Shown here piece by piece: positions 46,544-53,334 of a stretch of 64,000 bases of DNA (positions are counted from its first letter, which is position 1; each line of letters starts with the position of its first letter). This DNA comes from Flavivirga abyssicola. GTDB lineage: Bacteria; Bacteroidota; Bacteroidia; Flavobacteriales; Flavobacteriaceae. The DNA lies in NCBI RefSeq assembly GCF_030540775.2, contig NZ_CP141266.1, forward strand, positions 3,335,001-3,399,000. Direction: 5' to 3'. The notes under the pieces are model-generated. The model was not told the origin of the DNA, made no database searches, and saw nothing but the letters and a program-made list of their open reading frames with translations. The position numbers and the translations under genes were made by a program.

Positions 46544-47784
46544 AATTAGTTACAAAAACCAATACATATTATCTTATATTCTTTATATTTCTTTTTCCAC
46601 TTATGATTGCGGCCGATTATTATCTTATCCAATATGTCGTAATCACTGAGGTAGATGAAATATTGCAGCATGAAAGTGAACGGATTCGTTTTGAACTTAA
46701 GGAAAAAGGAACGCTTCCTTCTTCCAACTATGTATTTAACACCACCACGGTGAAAGAAGAACAACCCGTTTTAAATGTATTTAAGGATACGTTGATCTAT
46801 GAAGCTTATACTGATAAATTAATCCCCTATAGAACTTACGAGTTCATGGCTTCGGCTGACTCTCAAAGGATAAAAATTTCACTCAGGCATGTTCTTTTAG
46901 AGATGAATGAATTAATCGTATGGCTTTTTGCAACGACCTCACTAATCATATTGGTACTGGTAGTCGGACTCTATGTTATTAATCAGGGTATCTACAAATG
47001 GGCGTGGAAGCCTTTTTTTGAAAACCTGTCGAAACTTAAAAATTACGAGATCACCAAAAAAAACCCAGTAGGGCTAGAAGCTTCTAACATTAGTGAGTTT
47101 GAAGAGCTTAATAAGATTGTTGTCACCTTGATGGATCAAGTGAAAAAGGATTTTCAAAACCTGAGAGAGTTCAACGAAAATATTTCCCACGAAATACAGA
47201 CTCCGCTTGCCATTATACGCAATAAAATGATTCTTCTGTTGGAAAGTCAGAATCTTAATAAAAAAGAATTGCAATGGGTACAGGCCGTTTATCAGGAAGC
47301 TAACAAACTATCAAAAATAGGCAAGTCATTGACTTTGATTTCCAGAATAGAAAATCAGGAATTCATACGATTAGATAATGTGGACATTCGTACCATAGTT
47401 GATAATATCATTAACAATATGGAAGAAATGATCAAATTTAAAAATCTCGAAATAAAGGTCGAATTGAATCCTGTAAAGATAAAATGCGACTTGATTTTGG
47501 CAAATATTCTTTTCACCAACCTGATTAAAAACGCAGTACAGCATAACCAAGAAGGAGGCTATATAACCATATTGTTGAACGAGGAAAAATTCGAGATTAT
47601 AAACTCAGGTGAAGTTTCAAAAATAGCAACGGAGCAGTTGTTCCGGCGTTTTCAGAGAGGTAATACGGCAACAGATTCTTTGGGTCTTGGTCTTGCCATT
47701 AACCAGAAAATATGTGAGTTATATGGGTTCCGCCTCGATTATTATCGACATGGAGGTACACATACATTTTCTTTGTTTTTTTAA
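46540..47784 (+). CDS. Sensor histidine kinase
   Basis: A 414-aa membrane kinase with two transmembrane helices (about residues 10-32 and 127-150) bounding a periplasmic sensor region of about 95 residues. The H-box is ENISHEIQTPLAIIRNKM with His217. The ATPase domain has the N-box LIKNAVQHN and the G-box SLGLGLAIN. There is no clear HAMP. It pairs with the response regulator at 45863. The signal is unknown. Confidence 0.92.
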   Translation: MKLVTKTNTYYLIFFIFLFPLMIAADYYLIQYVVITEVDEILQHESERIRFELKEKGTLPSSNYVFNTTTVKEEQPVLNVFKDTLIYEAYTDKLIPYRTYEFMASADSQRIKISLRHVLLEMNELIVWLFATTSLIILVLVVGLYVINQGIYKWAWKPFFENLSKLKNYEITKKNPVGLEASNISEFEELNKIVVTLMDQVKKDFQNLREFNENISHEIQTPLAIIRNKMILLLESQNLNKKELQWVQAVYQEANKLSKIGKSLTLISRIENQEFIRLDNVDIRTIVDNIINNMEEMIKFKNLEIKVELNPVKIKCDLILANILFTNLIKNAVQHNQEGGYITILLNEEKFEIINSGEVSKIATEQLFRRFQRGNTATDSLGLGLAINQKICELYGFRLDYYRHGGTHTFSLFF

Positions 47785-47910
47785 TCGGAAGAAAGAAAGC
47801 ATGAAAAAAATAGTAAATTTATTCTTGGCGATCTTGGAAAGGAGAGGCTGATACTATTTGATAATTAGAAATTTGGAGTCGGTAGACTAATTAAAAAAAA
47901 TATATATTTA

Positions 47911-48046
47911 ACCCGTGCGTATTTTGATAAAAATTTGTCAATTCGAGTGGATTTTACTCATTTTTATGAGTGAAATTAGTATCGAGAATTAAATTTTTGT
48001 TTCAAAATTATATTCGACTGAATTTATCAAAATGCACTAACGGGTA
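47911..48046. repeat. Long imperfect hairpin element (MITE-like)
   Basis: The outer arms ACCCGTGCGTATTTTGATAAA (left) and, in reverse complement, ACCCGTTAGTGCATTTTGATAAA (right) pair imperfectly. The centre is itself a near-perfect palindrome, ATTTTACTCAT-ttt-ATGAGTGAAAT. The total of about 136 bases has no gene. It could be a miniature inverted-repeat element or a large terminator after the kinase gene. The surrounding 47785-48123 gap holds nothing else. Confidence 0.5.
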
Positions 48047-48123
48047 TATTTAGTGTAATAATAGATAAAAAAGATAGGATGATCTTAAAACACCCTATCT
48101 AATTAAAAAGCTACTTAAATAAT

Positions 48124-48426
48124 TTATCCTTTTTTCCAATAATTATTCATTTTTTTGAATTTTTCTTTCCCTAAGAAAGCTTTAACATCTTCCTTATATT
48201 TATTTCTTATTTCCTGAATTTTAGTTTTTTCAGTAGCCTTATCCATTTTTTGTTTTTTAATGGCATTGGTCTTAGCGACTCTCTCTTTTTTCATTTCGGT
48301 GACCTTTATTGTTTCCTGTTCTGTTAATTCAGCAAAAGCCATTGCGCCTTCAAAAGTTTTCTTTTCTTGAGCACTAATAGAAATTGTTAGTAATAAGGCA
48401 AAAATTAAAAATCCAATCTTTTTCAT
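48124..48426 (-). CDS. Small secreted, lysine-rich helical protein (Spy/CpxP-like)
   Basis: A 100-aa exported protein. The signal peptide is residues 1-19 (ending ISISAQ). The mature part is helical and charged (EMKKERVAKTNAIKKQKMDK, YKEDVKAFLGKEKFKKM), with the spacing of small periplasmic Spy/CpxP-like proteins that end in a Lx(P/K)EQxxK-type segment. It is a possible envelope-stress chaperone or metal-responsive protein. The family match is by appearance only. Another protein of this general look is at 63187. Confidence 0.5.
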   Translation of the reverse strand: MKKIGFLIFALLLTISISAQEKKTFEGAMAFAELTEQETIKVTEMKKERVAKTNAIKKQKMDKATEKTKIQEIRNKYKEDVKAFLGKEKFKKMNNYWKKG

Positions 48427-48591
48427 TTTTTAATAAATTTAAGTTAAAAATTATTGAGTCAATTTATGATTATTTCTATTTATTATAGATGCCTAATGAT
48501 TTTTTTAGAGTAATAAATGGTTTGTTAGTGTTTTGGAAAAAAAAGCATAACCTTTAGGTTAGTTAGTCATCAATTTATTCCACATTGAAAA

Positions 48592-48612
48592 ACCACCGTC
48601 TTTGGCGGTGGT
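48592..48612. terminator. GC-rich hairpin
   Basis: ACCACCG and CGGTGGT form a 7-bp stem around TCTTTGG, with A-rich sequence before it and a TTTT shortly after. It stands alone in the gene-poor region 48427-49048 and resembles a rho-independent terminator of a gene now lost or of the remnant that follows. Confidence 0.5.
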
Positions 48613-48641
48613 CATGTTTTAAAGGCTTTGCCAATTTTTAG

Positions 48642-48788
48642 TTTTGCCCCATATCGGATTCGCAAAATGGTCGTCAATCCTTTTTAGAAAATAAAAGTGA
48701 AAACTTTAGTAGGATTGTTCACAACTATAATGAAGATAAAAAAGGATTCTATAAATGGAAGAATGCTTTGGAAGAGAGATTGATTTAA
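48642..48788 (+). pseudogene. Orphan 48-codon coding remnant
   Basis: An open stretch after a stop codon at 48639, with protein-like composition in its last 36 codons (NFSRIVHNYNEDKKGFYKWKN ... EERLI) but no start codon at its head. It looks like the 3' end of a lost gene at the edge of the rearranged region. The parent family was not recognised. Confidence 0.3.
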
Positions 48789-48840
48789 AAATTTAATCTG
48801 TTTTAGGTGTGTTTTAGGTAAAATAAAAAAGCTGAGACTT

Positions 48841-48899
48841 AAACCCTACTCTAAACCTTACTTTGATTAGCAATATTTAATAGTGAATAAAATAATCGG
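48841..48899. repeat. Direct repeat R, copy 1
   Basis: This 59-base stretch (beginning AAACCCTACTCTAAACC, ending AATAAAATAATCGG) recurs with few changes at 50708-50767. It marks the left edge of each tandem ATPase unit. Confidence 0.7.
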
Positions 48900-48951
48900 A
48901 ATGACTCTAATGAATTCTATACTGTAAACTCCTTTTTTCATTATTCTAAGA

Positions 48952-50524
48952 TTAAAGAGTCTTAAAACTCTGTCTGAGTAAATATAGTAACTCAAATAAA
49001 GATGTTTGTTCATTTATTAGGACAAATGATGCTTAAAAATTAAATAGATTATGATAATTGATGACTTTTTATAAAATAGTTAATGTACTCAGGTATTAAA
49101 GTTCCCAAATAATAAGGTAAGTTCATCAATAAATATGGCGTTCCGTTAGGTGTTTTTGTTTCTTGTATTGAAAATTCACCTGCATATATCCTAATAGCAT
49201 ACGGATGTTTGGTACGCTCCATAAATTGATGAAGTGATTTTAAGGAACCTGTACTCCCTGATTTTATTTCAATTGGAATAACCTTTCCGTCCATAGCATA
49301 GACCAAATCCACCTCTGATGATGCTTGCTTCTTTTCCCTAATCCAAAAATTAGGAAGTTCGGATGTGTCACTTTGAATAGAAATTAATTCCTGCGTAATA
49401 GTATGAGGTATAATAGCACCTTTGTAACTTTGGCTTAAATCTTCCAGAGCCAACATTTCGGCACTAATACCTAAAATATGGTTGAGTATGCCTGTATCTA
49501 AAAATTGTAATCTAGGTGATTTTTTTAAATCTGGAATTATAGGTGGTTCAGTAACAGTAGTTGGATAAATAAGCTGAATAATTTTAGCCTGATGTAAATT
49601 TCTCATTGCTTCACCAACCTCTCTTGACCTATAATTAGAGTTCCCAAAATTTTGAAATTTTATGCGTTCGTCAATAGTATATGCAGCCGTTGACATAATA
49701 TGCTTAATTACATTTTTTGCTGTAGTATTAGTGGTATATTTTTCTGAATCACTAATATATGCACTCCAAATACTCTCATAGATAGACGATAGGTCTGCCA
49801 CACTTTTGCTCTTAATGAATTGGCCAACCACCTCTGGCATTCCACCTATAATAGTGTATTGGTTAAATAAACCGAGTAAAGTTTTATGTGCAACTGGTTT
49901 TATGGGAATCCTTTTTAGTTGCTCTAGGCTTACACCATGACCAATTGCCTCTAAATATTCTATAAAATTAAAAGGATTTAAATATAAAAATTCAACTCTT
50001 CCTACGGGAAAACTTTTAACATCCTTAAGTGCAAATTCGAGTAAGGAACCAGCTGCTATAACATGAAGTTCTGGAACTTCTTCATAGAAATATCGTAAAA
50101 GTTGTATAGCTTTTGGTTGTTCTTGTATTTCATCAATGAAAAGTAATGTATCACTGATATCCTTAGAGGTAATATTGTTTGAAATAAATAAAGCTTCAAT
50201 AATTGTATTTACATTATCTGTTTGCTCAAAGTATTGACTGTCTGCTTTTTTTTCTAAGTTAAGATATAATCGATGTTTATATGTTTTTGCAAATTCATTG
50301 ACCAAAGTAGTTTTCCCTACTTGCCTTGCACCTCTTACAATTAAAGGTTTTCGATTGGATTTTCTTTTCCATTTGTGCAATTGGATTGTAAGATGTCTAT
50401 TTAAAGCCAAAATATTATGTTGTTATAAAGTCAATGCAAATATATGATTTATTTGTATTAAAGTAAGGGTTGTTTTATTTTGGAGTTACTATATTTACTC
50501 AGACAGAGTTTTAAGACTCTTTAA
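48952..50524 (-). mobile_element. Inverted-repeat-bounded ATPase cassette, copy 1
   Basis: Bases 48952-48993 and 50483-50524 are perfect 42-bp inverted repeats (outer end TTAAAGAGTCTTAAAACTC). Between them lies one complete gene, the AAA/DUF4143 ATPase. No transposase is present and no target-site duplication is evident. The layout resembles a mobile cassette moved in trans. An identical-length (1573-bp) second copy lies at 51298-52870. Confidence 0.65.
49049..50410 (-). CDS. AAA ATPase with DUF4143 domain, copy 1
   Basis: A 453-aa P-loop ATPase. Walker A is GARQVGKTT (from residue 27), and Walker B is LLFIDEIQE followed by the usual PKAIQLLRYFYEE. The C-terminal DUF4143 part has a PD-(D/E)xK-like nuclease signature, SEVDLVYAMDGKVIPIEIK. 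The family is abundant in Bacteroidetes and often linked to mobile DNA or addiction-like loci. Its biochemical role is not settled. Only four residues differ from copy 2 (Ile/Leu, Arg/Ser, Ile/Val, Lys/Asn). The gene sits inside perfect inverted repeats. Confidence 0.88.
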   Translation of the reverse strand: MALNRHLTIQLHKWKRKSNRKPLIVRGARQVGKTTLVNEFAKTYKHRLYLNLEKKADSQYFEQTDNVNTIIEALFISNNITSKDISDTLLFIDEIQEQPKAIQLLRYFYEEVPELHVIAAGSLLEFALKDVKSFPVGRVEFLYLNPFNFIEYLEAIGHGVSLEQLKRIPIKPVAHKTLLGLFNQYTIIGGMPEVVGQFIKSKSVADLSSIYESIWSAYISDSEKYTTNTTAKNVIKHIMSTAAYTIDERIKFQNFGNSNYRSREVGEAMRNLHQAKIIQLIYPTTVTEPPIIPDLKKSPRLQFLDTGILNHILGISAEMLALEDLSQSYKGAIIPHTITQELISIQSDTSELPNFWIREKKQASSEVDLVYAMDGKVIPIEIKSGSTGSLKSLHQFMERTKHPYAIRIYAGEFSIQETKTPNGTPYLLMNLPYYLGTLIPEYINYFIKSHQLS

Positions 50525-50527
50525 CAA

Positions 50528-50556
50528 AAAACCCAAGACATTGAATCTTGGGTTTT
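50528..50556 (-). terminator. Hairpin terminator of the tRNA remnant, copy 1
   Basis: AAAACCCAAGA and TCTTGGGTTTT form an 11-bp stem. On the minus strand it follows the tRNA 3' half and is followed by a T run, so it is probably the original terminator of the tRNA gene. It lies 4 bases outside the cassette's right inverted repeat. Confidence 0.7.
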
Positions 50557-50570
50557 CCTTTATTTACTTA

Positions 50571-50617
50571 GTAGCGAGAGGGGGGCACGATCCCCCGACC
50601 TCCGGGTTATGAATCCG
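50571..50617 (-). pseudogene. tRNA-Met(CAT) 3'-half remnant, copy 1 (att-like)
   Basis: On the minus strand the 47 bases read as the anticodon loop and stem with CAT (GGATTCATAACCCGG), a variable loop AGGTC, a T stem GGGGG/CCCCC and the acceptor end TCTCGCTAC. The D arm and 5' acceptor strand are missing, and the T loop (ATCGTGC) departs from TTCGANT, so it is not functional. A tRNA 3' half is the usual attachment-site core of integrative elements. Confidence 0.75.
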
Positions 50618-50707
50618 AAAACACTATATGTTTTATGCTTGACAATCAGCGTGTTATGTATTTTTGGTATTGACAAAAGCACCCATTTTCATGCAAAACC
50701 CTACTTA

Positions 50708-50767
50708 AAAACCCTACTCCAAAACCTTACTTTGATTAGTAATATTTAATAGTGAATAAAATAATCG
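50708..50767. repeat. Direct repeat R, copy 2
   Basis: Near-copy of 48841-48899 (AAACCCTACTCCAAAACC ... AATAAAATAATCGG). Here it is followed by about 480 bases not present after copy 1, which include the antitoxin-like gene. Confidence 0.7.
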
Positions 50768-50941
50768 GTTTACTTCATAGATTAGACTTCATTATTCAAA
50801 TATATCGTTTTTAATTTATAATTTAATATTATAATTATATACCGTTTTAGGCTGTAAATAAAATTGGAGATTTGTTTTACGTTATACTTTTTAGGTATGC
50901 GAAATACACATATTAGGTATAGTTTTTGTATATTTATTATT

Positions 50942-51193
50942 ATGGAAGCAACAAATTTTACTAGAGAACAATTAGCACAGTATATTCTTGATACTGCAAA
51001 AGATTCTGTTGTTAATAAAATCAAGAAGATTGTATCTAAAGAGCAAAAAGACGATATCGTAGCTTATACAGTAAATGGAGAACCGTTGAATGTATCTCAA
51101 TACAAAATAGAGATACAAAAGGGGCTAGATGACATTGAAGCTGGTCGTGTTACTTCTGATAATGATTTGACTAAAGAGATTGAGAATTGGTAG
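50942..51193 (+). CDS. Antitoxin-like protein, apparently orphan
   Basis: An 83-aa cytosolic protein. The open frame reaches back to 50864, but the ATG at 50942 gives the compact family-like form. The second half (VAYTVNGEPLNVSQY ... EAGRVTSDNDLTKEIENW) has the layout of Bacteroidetes antitoxins that precede RelE/ParE toxins: a G-x-P-L turn, a KIEIQKGLDDIEAG helix and an ENW ending. No toxin frame follows before 51298. The gene lies in a stretch inserted relative to the other tandem unit. Confidence 0.55.
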   Translation: MEATNFTREQLAQYILDTAKDSVVNKIKKIVSKEQKDDIVAYTVNGEPLNVSQYKIEIQKGLDDIEAGRVTSDNDLTKEIENW

Positions 51194-51297
51194 AAGGCTA
51201 AATCTACTTATAAGGCGATGATAACTTAAGAGGACTGCTTCTGATTTGAATTCTGTACTGTAAACTCTTTTTTCATTATTCTAAGATATTTGTTTTA

Positions 51298-52870
51298 TTA
51301 AAGAGTTTTAAAACTCTGTCCAAGTAAATAAATATAGTAGCCCCAATAAAGATGTTTATTTATTAGGATAAAAGGTGCTTAAAAATTAAATAGATTATGA
51401 TAATTGATGACTTTTTATAAAATAGTTAATGTACTCAGGTATTAAAGTTCCCAAATAATAAGGTAAGTTCATCAATAAATATGGCGTTCCGTTAGGTGTT
51501 TTTGTTTCTTGTATTGAAAATTCACCTGCATATATCCTAATAGCATACGGATGATTGGTACGCTCCATAAATTGATGAAGTGATTTCAAGGAACCTGTAC
51601 TCCCTGATTTTATTTCAATTGGAATAACCTTTCCGTCCATAGCATAGACCAAATCCACCTCTGATGATGCTTGCTTCTTTTCCCTGACCCAAAAATTAGG
51701 AAGTTCAGATGTGTCACTTTGAATAGAAATTAATTCCTGCGTAATAGTATGAGGTATAATAGCACCTTTGTAACTTTGGCTTAAATCTTCCAGAGCCAAC
51801 ATTTCGGCACTAATACCTAAAATATGGTTGAGTATGCCTGTATCTAAAAATTGTAATCTAGGTGATTTTTTTAAATCTGGAATTATAGGTGGTTCAGTAA
51901 CAGTAGTTGGATAAATAAGCTGAATAATTTTAGCCTGATGTAAATTTCTCATTGCTTCACCAACCTCTCTTGACCTATAATTAGAGTTCCCAAAATTTTG
52001 AAATTTTATGCGTTCGTCAATAGTATATGCAGCCGTTGACATAATATGCTTAATTACATTTTTTGCTGTAGTATTAGTGGTATATTTTTCTGAATCACTA
52101 ATATATGCACTCCAAATACTCTCATAGATAGACGATAGGTCTGCCACACTTTTACTCTTAATGAATTGGCCAACCACCTCTGGCATTCCACCTATAATAG
52201 TGTATTGGTTAAATAAACCGAGTAAAGTTTTATGTGCAACCGGTTTTATGGGAATGCTTTTTAGTTGCTCTAGGCTTACACCGTGACCAATTGCCTCTAA
52301 ATATTCTAAAAAATTAAAAGGATTTAAATATAAAAATTCGACTCTTCCTACGGGAAAGCTTTTAACATCCTTAAGCGCAAATTCGAGTAAGGAACCAGCT
52401 GCTATAACATGAAGTTCTGGAACTTCTTCATAGAAATATCGTAAAAGTTGTATAGCTTTTGGTTGTTCTTGTATTTCATCAATGAAAAGTAATGTATCAC
52501 TGATATCCTTAGAGGTAATATTGTTTGAAATAAATAAAGCTTCAATAATTGTATTTACATTATCTGTTTGCTCAAAGTATTGACTGTCTGCTTTTTTTTC
52601 TAAGTTAAGATATAATCGATGTTTATATGTTTTTGCAAATTCATTGACCAAAGTAGTTTTCCCTACTTGCCTTGCACCTCTTACAATTAAAGGTTTTCGA
52701 TTGGATTTTCTTTTCCATTTGTGCAATTGGATTGTAAGATGTCTATTTAAAGCCAAAATATTATATTGTTATAAAGTCAATGCAAATATATGATTTATTT
52801 GTATTAAAGTAAGGGTTGTTTTATTTTGGAGTTACTATATTTATTCGGACAGAGTTTTAAGACTCTTTAA
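51298..52870 (-). mobile_element. Inverted-repeat-bounded ATPase cassette, copy 2
   Basis: The right inverted repeat (52829-52870) matches that of copy 1 except for two bases. The left one (51298 to about 51344) is diverged by several substitutions and a short insertion. The internal gene is about 99% identical in protein to copy 1. Total length equals copy 1. Confidence 0.6.
51395..52756 (-). CDS. AAA ATPase with DUF4143 domain, copy 2
   Basis: A 453-aa P-loop ATPase, almost identical to copy 1 with the same Walker A (GARQVGKTT), Walker B (LLFIDEIQE) and nuclease-like EVDLVYAMDGKVIPIEIK segments. Both copies are intact, so either the duplication is recent or both are under selection or gene conversion. 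Several silent changes between the copies are visible in the DNA. Confidence 0.88.
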   Translation of the reverse strand: MALNRHLTIQLHKWKRKSNRKPLIVRGARQVGKTTLVNEFAKTYKHRLYLNLEKKADSQYFEQTDNVNTIIEALFISNNITSKDISDTLLFIDEIQEQPKAIQLLRYFYEEVPELHVIAAGSLLEFALKDVKSFPVGRVEFLYLNPFNFLEYLEAIGHGVSLEQLKSIPIKPVAHKTLLGLFNQYTIIGGMPEVVGQFIKSKSVADLSSIYESIWSAYISDSEKYTTNTTAKNVIKHIMSTAAYTIDERIKFQNFGNSNYRSREVGEAMRNLHQAKIIQLIYPTTVTEPPIIPDLKKSPRLQFLDTGILNHILGISAEMLALEDLSQSYKGAIIPHTITQELISIQSDTSELPNFWVREKKQASSEVDLVYAMDGKVIPIEIKSGSTGSLKSLHQFMERTNHPYAIRIYAGEFSIQETKTPNGTPYLLMNLPYYLGTLIPEYINYFIKSHQLS

Positions 52871-52877
52871 TAAAAAA

Positions 52878-52897
52878 CCCAAGACAATAATCTTGGG
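52878..52897 (-). terminator. Hairpin terminator of the tRNA remnant, copy 2
   Basis: CCCAAGA and TCTTGGG form a 7-bp stem with a TTTTTTA run after it on the minus strand. It is a shortened version of the hairpin at 50528-50556 and keeps the same place between the tRNA remnant and the cassette. Confidence 0.6.
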
Positions 52898-52906
52898 CTA
52901 TCCTTT

Positions 52907-52951
52907 GTAGCGAGAGGGGGCACGATCCCCCGACCTCCGAGTTATGAATCG
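52907..52951 (-). pseudogene. tRNA-Met(CAT) 3'-half remnant, copy 2 (att-like)
   Basis: Same fragment as at 50571, 45 bases, one G shorter in the G run and with a changed anticodon stem (ACTCGG instead of ACCCGG). No D arm or 5' acceptor strand follows at higher coordinates, so no complete tRNA is present. The downstream flank (TTTTCATGCAAA and neighbours) also recurs after copy 1. Confidence 0.72.
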
Positions 52952-53334
52952 AAAAGATTATTTTTTACTTACTGATTATCAGTTGTTTGTGATTTTTTTG
53001 GCTATTACAAAAGGTAGCATTTTCATGCAAATCTATACTTTAAAAACGATATTTTTAAAGTATAGGTTTCATGATATAAGGTTTTATCGATCTAAGAAAA
53101 TATAGGAGTCTTGTGATAAAAAACACAAATCAAAACTGTATACATTTCCATTCACATTTTTGTGTCTGTTTTTATTTTATAAATCTGTTTGAGTAGTTTT
53201 GTATACTCATAAGTAATCAAGAGTATATTTTAGGCTTAACACGTAAGCACCATACATTTGATTTAAATAATTAAATTAGAAAGATGGAATGCTTTATAAA
53301 AGTGTTATTTTTATAAAAAAAAACTAACCACCCT
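52952..53334. other. Intergenic region before the RND operon, with a perfect hairpin
   Basis: A 383-base gap. CTATACTTTAAAAA (53033-53046) and its exact complement (53052-53065) flank a CGATA loop, a 14-bp hairpin that could be a terminator or operator. A TAGTTTTG box (53194-53201) is a possible -7 element for the efflux operon, 133 bases from its start, without a clear -33 partner. No gene is seen. Confidence 0.45.

Noticed and set aside
47801-47851. Short frame starting MKKIVNLF after the kinase gene
   Set aside because: Only 16 codons, with no lipobox or neighbour support. Too short to call.
50571-50617. A possible functional tRNA-Met gene on the minus strand
   Set aside because: The 5' acceptor strand and D arm are absent and the T loop is not canonical. 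It is recorded as a remnant.
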